Shown here: positions 1-10,415 of the stretch, piece by piece
Layout of the letters: every line of letters begins with the position of its first letter
Numbering within the stretch: position 1 is the first letter of the stretch
Position numbers and translations under genes: made by a program
Notes under the pieces: model-generated
Databases searched by the model: none
What the model was told of the DNA's origin: nothing
Seen by the model: only the letters and a program-made list of their open reading frames with translations
DNA from: Thermoflexus sp.
GTDB lineage: Bacteria > Chloroflexota > Anaerolineae > Aggregatilineales > Aggregatilineaceae
Reading direction: 5' to 3'
Length of the DNA: 64,000 nt
NCBI GenBank assembly: GCA_020724465.1
Contig: DYGX01000009.1
Span: 152,100-216,099 of the forward strand

Positions 1-2
1 TT

Positions 3-1379
3 TACCGCAACACGCTGCAGGTGATCCGCGCATTGCTGGCGCGCAACGCGGCCCGCCGCGACGACCTGCTATGCCTGAGCCTGACCAACCAGCGCGAGAC
101 GATCGTCGTTTTCGAGCGCGGCACAGGCGCGCCGCTCCATCACGCCATCGTCTGGCAGGACCGGCGGGGCGATCCGCTCTGCACCCGGCTGGCTGCGCAG
201 GGCTACGGCGAGTGGGTGCAGCAGCGCACCGGTCTGAAGATCGACACCTATTTCCCGGCTTCCAAGCTCGCCTGGCTCTTCGAGCGCGATCCATCGCTAT
301 ACCGCCGCGTTGAATCCGGCGAGGCACTGATCGGCACGATCGACGCGTACCTGGTCTACCGGCTGACCGGGGGCGCCGTCTTCGCCACCGATCACACCAA
401 TGCCAGCCGCACGCTGCTCTACAACATCCACACGCTGGGCTGGGACCGCGAGCTGTGCGATCTGTTCGGCGTGCCCCTCGCCGCGCTGCCCGAGGTGCGC
501 GAAAGCAGCGCGCGCTACGGCGAAACAACCTGCGACGGGGCGCTGGATCGCCCGCTGCCCATCGCCGGCGTGATGGGCGATTCGCAGGCCGCGCTTTTCG
601 CCGAGCGATGCTTCCGGCCGGGCATGGCAAAGGTGACGTTCGGGACCGGCTCGTCGGTGCTGCTCAACATCGGCGCGGACGTCAAGCTCTCGCGCAGCGG
701 CATCGTGACCACGATTGGCTGGGTGCTGGACGGGCGGCCCGCCTATGCCTTCGAGGGTATCATCAACTTCACCGGCGCCACCATCCAGTGGCTGCGCGAC
801 CAGCTCAAGCTGATCGAGACCGCGGCGGAGACCGAAGCGCTGGCGACGGCAGTGGCCGATAACCACGGCGTGTACTTCGTGCCCGCGTTCGTCGGCCTGA
901 GCGCGCCCTACTGGCGGGCCGACGCCAGGGCCGCGATCGTGGGCCTGACGCCGGGCGCCACGCGCAGCCACGTGGTGCGCGCGGCCCTGGAGTCGATCGC
1001 CTACCAGATCCGCGATGTGCTGGGGCTGATGGCGTCTGAGGCCGGCGTCCCGCTCGCCTACGTCCACGCCGACGGCGGCGCGGTCAGCAACCGCTTTCTC
1101 ATGCAGTTCACCGCCGACCTGACACAGTATACGTTGCGTGCATCGGCCCTGCCGGAGCTGTCTGCCCTGGGCGCTGTCTTTTCCGGCGGGCTGGGCATGG
1201 GAGTCTACGCGGGGCTGGACGCGCTGGAAAGGCTGCCGCTGGAGTCCGTCGATTACACCCCGCAGATCAGCGGCCAGCAGGCGGACGCGCTCTACACGGG
1301 CTGGCAGGCGGCGGTCCAGCAGGTGCTGGCGGCCCCCAGGGAACCGGCGCATCCGGCGCAGCAGGCCGGGCGCGCATAA
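3..1379 (+). CDS. FGGY-family carbohydrate kinase, glycerol-kinase-like, 5' end outside window
   Basis: ATP-dependent sugar or polyol kinase of the FGGY family, cytoplasmic. The frame is open to the left edge, so about 40-50 N-terminal residues including the first phosphate-binding motif are missing. What is visible follows glycerol kinase closely: TNQRET, AIVWQDRR, a tyrosine in KIDTYFP, TNASRTLLYNIHTLGWD, FGTGSSVLL and HADGGAVSNRFLMQF. Known GlpK glycerol ligands are Arg-Glu, Trp, Tyr and Asp-Gln; here the Asp is kept (GDSQAALF) but the following Gln is Ser. The next gene, 45 bp away, is fucose-isomerase-like, so the true substrate may be a ketose such as fuculose rather than glycerol. The family is certain, the substrate is not. 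Confidence 0.88.
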   Translation, partial: YRNTLQVIRALLARNAARRDDLLCLSLTNQRETIVVFERGTGAPLHHAIVWQDRRGDPLCTRLAAQGYGEWVQQRTGLKIDTYFPASKLAWLFERDPSLYRRVESGEALIGTIDAYLVYRLTGGAVFATDHTNASRTLLYNIHTLGWDRELCDLFGVPLAALPEVRESSARYGETTCDGALDRPLPIAGVMGDSQAALFAERCFRPGMAKVTFGTGSSVLLNIGADVKLSRSGIVTTIGWVLDGRPAYAFEGIINFTGATIQWLRDQLKLIETAAETEALATAVADNHGVYFVPAFVGLSAPYWRADARAAIVGLTPGATRSHVVRAALESIAYQIRDVLGLMASEAGVPLAYVHADGGAVSNRFLMQFTADLTQYTLRASALPELSALGAVFSGGLGMGVYAGLDALERLPLESVDYTPQISGQQADALYTGWQAAVQQVLAAPREPAHPAQQAGRA

Positions 1380-1424
1380 ACAGGACTTTTTTGAACAGCG
1401 CGAACCACTGAAGCGAGGCGAGAC

Positions 1425-2840
<1,416 letters not shown>

Positions 2841-2868
2841 TCCTCGGCGCGCGGCTCACCCCCTTGAA

Positions 2869-2904
2869 CGGCAGACCTCGGAATCTGGCCCCCGAGGTCT
2901 GCCG
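2869..2904 (+). terminator. Hairpin terminator after the isomerase gene
   Basis: A perfect 13-bp inverted repeat (left arm CGGCAGACCTCGG at 2869-2881, right arm at 2892-2904) encloses a 10-base loop 28 bases after the isomerase stop and is followed by GGTTTCC. There is no long T-run, but the stem is strong enough to end the kinase-isomerase transcript. Confidence 0.7.
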
Positions 2905-2963
2905 GGTTTCCGGGAGCCAGTAGCCGATGGCTCCGCCGCTCAGCGGATTCCCCGCCGGGATAC

Positions 2964-2994
2964 TTCGCATTCCCGCCGCGATCGCGTTTATAAT
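2964..2994 (+). promoter_or_regulatory. Putative sigma70-type promoter for the membrane protein gene
   Basis: A consensus -10 box TATAAT lies at 2989-2994, 76 bases before the TTG start of the next gene. The best -35 candidate is weak (TTCGCA at 2964-2969, spacer 19). The call rests mainly on the perfect -10 in GC-rich sequence and its place right after a terminator. Confidence 0.45.
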
Positions 2995-3070
2995 GGCCCG
3001 CGCCTGATCAACAACCGGCTGGGGCGCTCCACTGCGAAACGCCAGCCTGTGGAACGGGACGACACGGAAA

Positions 3071-5641
3071 TTGCACAAGCATACCCTCGCGATCGCAGCA
3101 CTCTTTCTGATACTTCTCACCGCCCTCCTGCTGGCAAACGCTACACAGTCGTTCGAGCGTATCTACAGCACCGCGCAGTACAGCTTCGCCGCCGAGCGCA
3201 CGTCGGTCTTCCCGCAAACGTGCGCGCGCTTCGAATGGGCCGCGACGCTGTATACCGATCTCTATTTCAACGGCGAGCCGGTTGACGGCACGGGCGAAAA
3301 AACCGTCTGCGCGCGCGGCGATCTCAAGGGCATCCTGACGGTCGTCTATCTCGACGGAAACCCGCTAACCTATGCGCTGCGCGTTCCCGGCGTTCTGGGG
3401 CTGTTCATCCGATCGCTCGCGGCCTTCGGTCTGCTGGTGGCGCTGGGCCTCGCGTACCGGGCCATCCCCAAGCGCGCATCCACCCCGCGCGCGCCCGACC
3501 CCGCGCCGGACCCGCCGCCAGCCCCTGGCCGGCTGGCCGCCGCGCTCGTCCTGAGCCTGATCACGCTGCTGGGTCCGCTGGCGGCGCTCCAGGCGTTTTA
3601 TCCGGCCATCCTGCACGATTCCTGGCGCGACTGGGCGCTGTATTGGCTGTATCTGACTGCCGGAGTCGTGCTGCCGGGCACGCTGCTGTTGCTTTCCACC
3701 ATGCCCTGGAAAGCAGACTGGCTCACCTGGGCAGGGCTGGGCTGGGCAGTGGGACACGGTCTGGAGCTGGTGGCGCTGCTGGCCGCGAAGGCGGCTGGGC
3801 AGCCGGACCTGTTCGCGCTGTGGATTCCGCTGGCGCTGGCGGTCGCCGTGTGGCGCCGGGACCGCTGGGCGCAGGGCGTCGAGCCGCTCGTACGACGGCG
3901 GCAGACGGGCGTCGCCCTGGCCGCGCTCGTTCTGATCGGGGCGTTCTGCTTCGTCAGCCTGAACCTGGCCGAACTGAGCCCGCGCCCGCCGTATGTCTCG
4001 GATGTCTGGTTCCATATCAACAACGCGCACGAGTTCCGCGACCACGCCGCCACCCAGGATCCGCGTCTGGCCGGCGAGCCGTTCAACTATCACATGTTCG
4101 GCTACGCGCCGACCGCGGCGGCCAGCCTGCTCACCGGCGCGCCGGTGGCGAACCTGCTGGCGCGCTATGTGGGTCTGAGCAGCGTGTGGCTCCTGACGCT
4201 GCTACTGTTCAACACCGGGCGCTCCGTCGCCAAGGGGCACCCTCTCAGCGGCTTCTTTGCCGCTTTGCTGATTATCCTGCCCCTGGACGTGCCGGCCCTG
4301 CTGTCATCCGGCTTCAGTTTTGGCACGTTTCTCATGTTCTACGGCGCCTACATCAGCACCACCACCCTGGGCGGCTATTTCTTCCTGGCGGCACTCCTGC
4401 TGCCGCTGGTGTACACTTTCCGCCAGCCGGTGCCTGCCGGGCTGGGCGTGATCGCGCTGCTGACCTTCGCCGGAGCAGGCGCCAAAAGCATGTTCGGACC
4501 GGTCGTGTTGAGCGGGATGATCGGGTTGCTCGGCTGGCAGGCGCTGATCCGCCGCCGGTGGGATCGGCGCTGGTGGGGCCTGCTGGCGGCGGTGCTGATT
4601 CCGGTGGGTGGCGTTACCGCGCAGCTTGTCTTCGGCGCGAACAGCTACTCCGAGAGCGTCCGCTGGGGCTATGCCTATTTCAGCCGCCTGATGCCCTACT
4701 ACCTCGTTCTGACAGCACGCGGCTGGCCGGAGTTTCTGGCCGCGACGCTGTGGCCCTTGGGGTTTGCCCTGCTGTTTGTGATAGGGACTGCGATCGTGGT
4801 TCGTCGAACGCGGCACGACGAGCCGCTGGCGACGCTGCTGTTGTTTGGCGGGCTGGCGTTCGTCGCTTCGCTCGTGGCGGCGCTGGCGATCTACCTCAAC
4901 GGCGCCTCGCAGTTGTTCTTTCTGTACTACGGGCTGGCCGCGCTGGCGCCGGTCGCGGGATACGGGCTGGCGCGAGCAACCCTGGCGCTGATCCGCCGCC
5001 CCAATGCGCGGCTGATGGCGGCAGCGGCGTTCCTGCTGGTGCTCAACTTCGGGCGCTTCGAATCCACCAGCCCAGATCGCTCGTTTGGTGAATGGATCAC
5101 CTACAACCAGGCGGGGTTTGTGTGGCGCGCCTTCCAGTGGGCATCAGACGCCTTCAAGACCGACGCGCAACTTCCGCGCGAGCCATATCTGCAAGCCGCC
5201 TCAGGCCCGCTCGGCCCTTACGCCAGGCAGCTTGTTCTGACCGACCACATCGCCGAAGGTCTGCGCTGGGCACGCGAGCACCTGCCGAAAGACGCGGTGT
5301 TCGTCGTCAACGTCGCCGAAGCAGCGGCTTATTCGGGTTACAGCGAGCGGCGGGCTTTTCTGGAAACCACCCTGTTCAGCACCCAGCGCCACATCGCCGC
5401 CTCGCTTGAGGCCCCGCTCGAAGCCTTCGCCTGGCGCCACGAGATCATCGCGGCGTGGCAGGCAGGGGATGCCGGTATCCTTGAGCGTATGCGCGCGGCG
5501 GGCATCACGCACGTGTTTGTCGATCACGTAAACGGCGTGCCAGTCGCTGCGCTGCCCGCCGACCGGCGCGTCTTCCAAAACCGTGATTTCGCGATCTACA
5601 CCACCGCTCCGCCTGCGGGTCAAGAGGATGCGGCGGAGTGA
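3071..5641 (+). CDS. Large polytopic membrane protein, GT-C glycosyltransferase-like
   Basis: 856 residues starting at TTG; no better start with a ribosome site is seen. An N-terminal hydrophobic segment (about 5-23) is followed by a small extracytoplasmic domain with two cysteines (C51 and C80) and then about ten or more membrane helices up to about residue 640. The loop containing SDVWFHINNAHEF and PFNYHMFGYAP after an early helix pair resembles the acidic/aromatic first loop of GT-C enzymes that use lipid-linked sugars. The C-terminal 200 residues are soluble (LREHLPKDAVF-like region). The N-terminal cysteine module recurs with identical spacing in the protein at 22355-24694. A sugar-transfer role is inferred; no catalytic residue can be proven. 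Confidence 0.7.
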   Translation: MHKHTLAIAALFLILLTALLLANATQSFERIYSTAQYSFAAERTSVFPQTCARFEWAATLYTDLYFNGEPVDGTGEKTVCARGDLKGILTVVYLDGNPLTYALRVPGVLGLFIRSLAAFGLLVALGLAYRAIPKRASTPRAPDPAPDPPPAPGRLAAALVLSLITLLGPLAALQAFYPAILHDSWRDWALYWLYLTAGVVLPGTLLLLSTMPWKADWLTWAGLGWAVGHGLELVALLAAKAAGQPDLFALWIPLALAVAVWRRDRWAQGVEPLVRRRQTGVALAALVLIGAFCFVSLNLAELSPRPPYVSDVWFHINNAHEFRDHAATQDPRLAGEPFNYHMFGYAPTAAASLLTGAPVANLLARYVGLSSVWLLTLLLFNTGRSVAKGHPLSGFFAALLIILPLDVPALLSSGFSFGTFLMFYGAYISTTTLGGYFFLAALLLPLVYTFRQPVPAGLGVIALLTFAGAGAKSMFGPVVLSGMIGLLGWQALIRRRWDRRWWGLLAAVLIPVGGVTAQLVFGANSYSESVRWGYAYFSRLMPYYLVLTARGWPEFLAATLWPLGFALLFVIGTAIVVRRTRHDEPLATLLLFGGLAFVASLVAALAIYLNGASQLFFLYYGLAALAPVAGYGLARATLALIRRPNARLMAAAAFLLVLNFGRFESTSPDRSFGEWITYNQAGFVWRAFQWASDAFKTDAQLPREPYLQAASGPLGPYARQLVLTDHIAEGLRWAREHLPKDAVFVVNVAEAAAYSGYSERRAFLETTLFSTQRHIAASLEAPLEAFAWRHEIIAAWQAGDAGILERMRAAGITHVFVDHVNGVPVAALPADRRVFQNRDFAIYTTAPPAGQEDAAE

Positions 5642-5652
5642 CGCGGGTTCAA

Positions 5653-8046
5653 TCAGACGGGGAGCAGCTCGTACACCGCGCCGGCGCCGGTCGAAAACTC
5701 GATCACCCCGTACGCGTCACGCCGGGTGCTGACCTCGGCACCGCCATGCAGAACGCGCAGCGGCACATCGCAGCGCACGCGGCACGGCCCGCCCAGCCGC
5801 GACTCGACGCGCGCCCGCACCAGCCGACCGTCTTCCCACGCCATCGCCACGCCGAACCCGCCGCGCGCTCGCAGCCCGCGCACCCACCCCGAGGACCAGG
5901 CGCCCGGCAGCGCGGGCAGCAGATGAAGCTCGCCCGCGTGGCTTTGCAACAGCATCTCCGCGATGGCGGCGGTGTAGCCGAGATTACCGTCGATCTGGAA
6001 GGGCGGATGCGCGCTGAACAGGTTGGTGTACACGCCACCCGGCTCGGCGATCGTGACCTCGTGCGAGCGAACCCGGCGGAACATATGCCGCACCAGCGTG
6101 TGCGCGCGCTCACCCTCGTGCAGCCGCGCCCACAGCGCGATTTTCCACGCCAGCGACCAGCTCGATCCGCGATCGCCGCGCAGCACCAGCGAGCGGCGCG
6201 CTGCCGCAGCCAGCGCGGGCGTGGCGTCCGGTGTGATCTGCCGCCCCGGAAACAGGCCCCACAAATGCGAGACGTGCCGGTGCTGCGGTTCGACCTCGTC
6301 CCAGTCGTGCGCCCATTCCTGCAGTTGGCCGCGCGCACCCACCGCATAGGGAAGAAGCCGGGCGCGGGCGGCGGCCAGCCGGGCGGCAAACTCCGCATCG
6401 ACCCCCAGCGCGTCCGCCGCTTCGATGCAGCCGGTGAACAGCTCGCGGATCAGCGCCAGGTCCATCGTGGCCCCGGCGCTGACGGCGGCTCGCTGGCCGG
6501 ACGGCGCGACAAACGGTAGCTCCGGCGACACCGAGGGCGCGGTAAGTAGGTGCCCGGCGCCGTCCTCGACCAGCCAGTCCAGGCAGAACTGCGCCGCACC
6601 TTTCATCAGCGGCCAGGCGCGCTCGCGCAGGAACGCGCTGTCGCCGCTGAACAGGTAGTGCTCCCACAAATGCTGGCACAGCCACACTCCACCCATCGGC
6701 CAGTTCGCCCAGACAGGATCGCCGCTGTTGTCTCCCACTGGCGCCGTCTGACGCCACAGATCGGTGTTGTGGTGCGCGACCCACCCGCCCGCGCCGTAGT
6801 TCACGCGCGCCGTCTCCCGCCCGCAGACGCTCAGTCCCTCGACCAGGTCGAACAGCGGCTCGTGGCACTCCGGCAGATCGATCACTTCCGCCGGCCAGTA
6901 ATTCATCTGGGTGTTGATGTTGAGGGTGTAGTTCGAACTCCACGGCGGGCGAACATCCTCGTTCCAGATGCCCTGGAGATTGGCCGGCTGCGTGCCGGGC
7001 CGCGAGCTGGCGATCAGCAGATAGCGCCCGTAGTGGAACAACAACGCCTCAAGCTGCGCGTCGCCTGCCGCGGGATAGTGATCCAGCCGCTCGTCCGTCG
7101 GCGCGTCCGGCTGCATCTGCTCGCCAAACACCAGCTCCACCCGCCGGAACAGGCGACGGTGATCGGCGCAGTGTGCCCGGCGCAGCGCGGCGTAGGACTG
7201 GCCGCGTGCAGCTCGAAGCTGCTCCCGCGCTGCCGGCAGAGGATCGCGTCCCTCGCGTCCCGGCGAGCGGTCGAACCCGTTGTAGCTGGTCGCCGCCGTC
7301 AGAATCAGCACGGCGGAATCCGCGCCGCGGACGCGCAGCCGCCCCTGCTCGGGGAACACCTCGCCGCCGTCCGCCGCGACGTCCACGCACACGGCGAAGG
7401 TCATCCCTTCGCCGTCGGGTTCGCCGGCGTAGACGATCGCGGGTTCAACCGGGCGATAACTCGGCTCGACGTGCTGCGGGCACTTGCCGGTCATCTCCAG
7501 CGTCGCGCCGGCGTGGACGGTGTGGTGGAGCGGGCTGGTCAGCGCGACGTCAAAGCCGATCTGCCCCGGCCGGTTGCACCATACCCGCAGCACCACGGCC
7601 TGATCCGGGGCCGAAACGAACATCTCGCGCTCGAAGACGGTGCCCTCGACTTTATAACGAACGTGCGCCAGCGCCGCGTCCAGATCCAGCGCGCGGTGAT
7701 AGCCGCTGACCGCGCCGCCGCGCTCGAAAGTCAGGACCAGGTCGCCTAGTGGCAGGTACGACTGGGTGTACGGCCCCTGCATCTGCTGGCAGAGGGCATC
7801 GGCGGCGGCATAGTCGCCCGCAAAGATCAGGCGGCGAACCTCAGGCAGCAGCTCGCGGGCGCGCGGGTTGTTCCACGCCCGCGGGCCACCCGACCAGAGC
7901 GTGTCCTCGTTGAGCGCCAGCCGCTCGACCGGGACGCCGCCAAAGACCATCGCGCCCAGGCGACCGTTGCCGAGTGGCAGCGCGTCCGTCCACTCCGCCG
8001 CCGGCTGGCGGTACCAGAGCGTCCAGGGAGACGGCAGCTCAGCCAT
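5653..8046 (-). CDS. Glycoside hydrolase family 95, alpha-L-fucosidase type
   Basis: 797 residues from an ATG at 8046 preceded by GGAG; an earlier in-frame start 21 codons upstream lacks family similarity. GH95 enzymes are inverting alpha-L-fucosidases or alpha-L-galactosidases. Family blocks are easy to see: [15 protein letters not shown] near the N-terminus, [55 protein letters not shown] (general acid Glu region), [11 protein letters not shown] and [16 protein letters not shown] (the Asp that helps activate water). No signal peptide is visible, so it is probably cytoplasmic and acts on imported oligosaccharides. It faces the membrane protein gene with an 11-bp gap between stops. Family certain; fucose versus galactose specificity inferred. 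Confidence 0.93.
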   Translation of the reverse strand: MAELPSPWTLWYRQPAAEWTDALPLGNGRLGAMVFGGVPVERLALNEDTLWSGGPRAWNNPRARELLPEVRRLIFAGDYAAADALCQQMQGPYTQSYLPLGDLVLTFERGGAVSGYHRALDLDAALAHVRYKVEGTVFEREMFVSAPDQAVVLRVWCNRPGQIGFDVALTSPLHHTVHAGATLEMTGKCPQHVEPSYRPVEPAIVYAGEPDGEGMTFAVCVDVAADGGEVFPEQGRLRVRGADSAVLILTAATSYNGFDRSPGREGRDPLPAAREQLRAARGQSYAALRRAHCADHRRLFRRVELVFGEQMQPDAPTDERLDHYPAAGDAQLEALLFHYGRYLLIASSRPGTQPANLQGIWNEDVRPPWSSNYTLNINTQMNYWPAEVIDLPECHEPLFDLVEGLSVCGRETARVNYGAGGWVAHHNTDLWRQTAPVGDNSGDPVWANWPMGGVWLCQHLWEHYLFSGDSAFLRERAWPLMKGAAQFCLDWLVEDGAGHLLTAPSVSPELPFVAPSGQRAAVSAGATMDLALIRELFTGCIEAADALGVDAEFAARLAAARARLLPYAVGARGQLQEWAHDWDEVEPQHRHVSHLWGLFPGRQITPDATPALAAAARRSLVLRGDRGSSWSLAWKIALWARLHEGERAHTLVRHMFRRVRSHEVTIAEPGGVYTNLFSAHPPFQIDGNLGYTAAIAEMLLQSHAGELHLLPALPGAWSSGWVRGLRARGGFGVAMAWEDGRLVRARVESRLGGPCRVRCDVPLRVLHGGAEVSTRRDAYGVIEFSTGAGAVYELLPV

Positions 8047-8134
8047 CGGAGTGCTCTCCGCGCGCAAAACCAGATCGCTCCTTCGCCTGCATGGCGCTCG
8101 CCAGCTCAACGGGATGGCCGGGAATCCGGGGTGA

Positions 8135-8452
8135 TCAATGCCGGTACAGCTCAGCCAGCTCGTCGGGCGTGGCGTAGCGCCGGATCACCCGCCAGGCGCC
8201 CCAGTTTATCGCAAGCACCGAGGTTGAGAAAACCGCCAGCACGCTGATCCACAGCGGCACAACCAGCCCGATTCCCAGCGGGATCAGCGCCAGCGCCAGG
8301 GTGAGCAGAGTCCAGGCCGGGTGAGCAAACGCCAGCCGAACAGACACGCTCAGCAGGCGGCGCGGACCCAGAGCGAACAGCACGAGCAGCGGCCAGAGGT
8401 AGACGTTGACCATCCGCGCGGCGAGCGCCACGAACAGGTACAGGCCGTGCAA
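8135..8452 (-). CDS. Small hypothetical membrane protein
   Basis: About 105 residues from a TTG at 8452. The open frame continues upstream to 8680, but the upstream part reads like non-coding sequence (many Cys, Arg and Ser, no hydrophobic pattern). From 8452 on there are three or four hydrophobic segments, GC-rich third positions and a soluble tail with [13 protein letters not shown] do not recognise the family. The start is uncertain: an ATG at 8413 would give 92 residues. It sits upstream, on the same strand, of the GH95 gene with an 88-bp gap, so it could be its first operon partner. Confidence 0.5.
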   Translation of the reverse strand: MHGLYLFVALAARMVNVYLWPLLVLFALGPRRLLSVSVRLAFAHPAWTLLTLALALIPLGIGLVVPLWISVLAVFSTSVLAINWGAWRVIRRYATPDELAELYRH

Positions 8453-8647
8453 GAGCCATGACGGAGATGCAGCACGCTGCCGGAGGGGTTCCCTTGCAGC
8501 CCACCGGTCTGGACACGCGCACTCAGGACTAGGCGCTTGCTGGCACTGTGTTGCTGGCTGTGACAGGCGCGCCGGGACTGTGCACCGCGACCTTAAAACC
8601 ACTAAACTCTGAGTACCGCACCCGCCTAGTGTCTGTGAGAGTGAGGC

Positions 8648-8737
8648 ATGTCCAAGAAACAAGAAACACCCAAGAAGCAAGACAGCAAGAAAGATAGCCC
8701 GAAGAATCCGAAGAAAAAAGATAAGAAGAAAAAGTAG
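8648..8737 (+). CDS. 29-residue lysine-rich small protein
   Basis: A short frame, ATG to TAG, preceded by GTGAGAGTGAGGC. The product is almost only Lys, Pro, Asp, Ser and Gln: it opens MSKKQETPKKQDSKKD and ends KKKDKKKK, with fifteen lysines in 29 residues. The coding stretch is strikingly A-rich inside a GC-rich genome, so it stands out from every neighbour. Small basic proteins of this style occur in many genomes without a defined role; nucleic-acid or ribosome binding is only a guess. A GC hairpin 9 bases after the stop (8746-8782) supports a stand-alone transcript. Confidence 0.5.
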   Translation: MSKKQETPKKQDSKKDSPKNPKKKDKKKK

Positions 8738-8745
8738 CCCACCAC

Positions 8746-8782
8746 GCGCCGGTCCGCCGTGTTGACTGCGACGAACCGGCGC
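8746..8782. terminator. Hairpin after the lysine-rich ORF
   Basis: An 8-bp perfect inverted repeat (GCGCCGGT at 8746-8753, ACCGGCGC at 8775-8782) with a 21-base loop follows the TAG of the small ORF. It has no T-run, so it is only a possible terminator. Confidence 0.35.
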
Positions 8783-8899
8783 GCCCGCTGCTCATCAAGC
8801 CAGGGGTGGCGCCCTCAAGCCGGCATCGCCCGCGCTGTGGCGCGCGCAGCGCCGCCCCAGGGGACGGATATCGCAACCATGCTGGCCGGGAGGGTTGAC

Positions 8900-9808
8900 T
8901 CAGACGAACGCTTCGTAGGCCGCCAGCCCGATCTGCCCGAAGGCCGTATCGATCTCCATCGCGCGCGCCCATTCCAGCGCGCGATTGCCCCGGCAGGCGT
9001 CGTGATCCCAGGTCGCCAGCACGCTGACGGCGACATGCGAGTGCTCCCCGGCGTAGATGATCCCGCAGTCGTTGCGCACCCCGCTGAGCGTCCCGGTCTT
9101 GTGAGCCACCGGCGTGCCGGGCGGCAGAAAGCGCGGCAGGCGGTCGTTCAACTGCTGCTTGAGCAGAATCGCCAGCATCTCGTCGCACGCCTCGCGATCC
9201 AGCACTTCCGCCTTGAAGATCATCTCCAGCAGACGGGTCAGCTCGCGCGGCGTGCCAACGTTGTTGTCGGCACCCAGGCTGTAGGCGAACCCGTCGCGCC
9301 GGACGCCGTGCTCGGCTTCCCAGCGGTCGAGCGCATAGGGATCCTGGTCCGGATCGGGCGTCGGCAGCATGTCGGCGAAGATGGCGCTGAGCGTGCGGGC
9401 CACATGCGTGCTCGTCAGGCCCAGGCTGTGCAGCCGATCGTCGATGGCGCGCAGGCCCAGGCGCTCGATCAGAATGTCCGTCGCCGTGTTGTCGCTGATG
9501 ACGATCATCAGCGTCAGCAGATCGCGGACGGTCGGCGCCAGGCCGTCGTCAAGCTGCGTCAGGATGCCGCTGCCGAGCGTCTTGTGGCGGTGCTCCAGCG
9601 GCCAGCGATCATCCAGCGCGAAGCGGCCCTGGCGAAGCTGATAAAAGGCTTCCAACATCACGGGAATCTTCACCACGCTCGCCAGCGGGACCGGTGTGTC
9701 AGCCGCGACGTGCAGCGCCTCGCCGCTTTCCAGATGCAGGATGCTGATCCCAAGCTGCGCCGTACACCGCGCGATGATGCTCTCCATGCGTGCCTGTAAC
9801 GTGCTCAC
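8900..9808 (-). CDS. Serine hydrolase of the class A beta-lactamase fold
   Basis: 302 residues from a GTG at 9808, preceded by GAGGGGG and 4 bp after the stop of the GNAT gene. The three penicilloyl-serine hydrolase motifs are present: SVVK (in PLASVVKIPVM), SDN (in VISDNTATD) and KTG (in AHKTGTLSG). The omega-loop Glu-x-x-Leu-Asn of true class A beta-lactamases is not found; the segment before NVGTPREL reads RRDGFAYSLGAD. No signal peptide is seen. It is therefore more likely an esterase or peptidase relative than a resistance enzyme. It is the last gene of the minus-strand run that starts at 14428. Confidence 0.85.
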   Translation of the reverse strand: MSTLQARMESIIARCTAQLGISILHLESGEALHVAADTPVPLASVVKIPVMLEAFYQLRQGRFALDDRWPLEHRHKTLGSGILTQLDDGLAPTVRDLLTLMIVISDNTATDILIERLGLRAIDDRLHSLGLTSTHVARTLSAIFADMLPTPDPDQDPYALDRWEAEHGVRRDGFAYSLGADNNVGTPRELTRLLEMIFKAEVLDREACDEMLAILLKQQLNDRLPRFLPPGTPVAHKTGTLSGVRNDCGIIYAGEHSHVAVSVLATWDHDACRGNRALEWARAMEIDTAFGQIGLAAYEAFV

Positions 9809-9812
9809 CCTT

Positions 9813-10394
9813 TCATTCCCCCTCAGGCGTGGCCCATTCGTCGGGCGTATACGGCCAGTCAAGCTGCGCGCAGACCCGGCGCCAGCGCGCCGCCATCTCC
9901 GGCGCGAACAGGAACGGCACGTAGCCCAGGGCGAGATAGGTTTTCAGCGCCGCCAGCCGGTAGTCTTCGGTGTAGAGATGAATGTTACGATAGCCTGCGG
10001 CGATCAGCCGCGCCGTGACCGCAGCGCTGACCGCCCGCCCCAGCCCGCGCCCGCGGTGATCCGGATCGGCGGCCACCCACCCCAGTTCACCGCCGAAGGG
10101 GTGCAGATCCGAGTGATCGTGCAGCGCCATTGCCGTCGCTACGATCGCGCCGCTGGACGCGTGCACCGCCATGAACCAGCCATCCGGCAGAATACGCGCC
10201 ATCCAGGGTTGCAGCCGCGCCTCATCCCACGCGCCGAAGCCGGCCCGTGCCATCACCTGATAGAAACCCGGCTCGTCGCCAGTCCGGTACGGGCGCAGCG
10301 CGTAACCGTCCGGAACGTGGGCTTCTGGCGGCGCGGCCAGCCGGTGACGTGGCCAGACCATCTGAAGCTGCGCGGGCGATTGCGGTGCGCTCAT
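9813..10394 (-). CDS. GNAT-family N-acetyltransferase
   Basis: 193-residue acetyl-CoA-dependent acetyltransferase. The acetyl-CoA pyrophosphate loop is DHRGRGLGRAVS, preceded by the beta-strand GELGWVAADP, and the C-terminal part has AALKTYLALGYVPF, the classic motif B strand and helix. An AGGA-type site lies before the ATG. It sits 21 bp after the alpha-galactosidase gene and 4 bp before the beta-lactamase-fold gene. The substrate amine cannot be told. Confidence 0.88.
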   Translation of the reverse strand: MSAPQSPAQLQMVWPRHRLAAPPEAHVPDGYALRPYRTGDEPGFYQVMARAGFGAWDEARLQPWMARILPDGWFMAVHASSGAIVATAMALHDHSDLHPFGGELGWVAADPDHRGRGLGRAVSAAVTARLIAAGYRNIHLYTEDYRLAALKTYLALGYVPFLFAPEMAARWRRVCAQLDWPYTPDEWATPEGE

Positions 10395-10415
10395 GCGAGT
10401 CCATCCTGATCGGGT

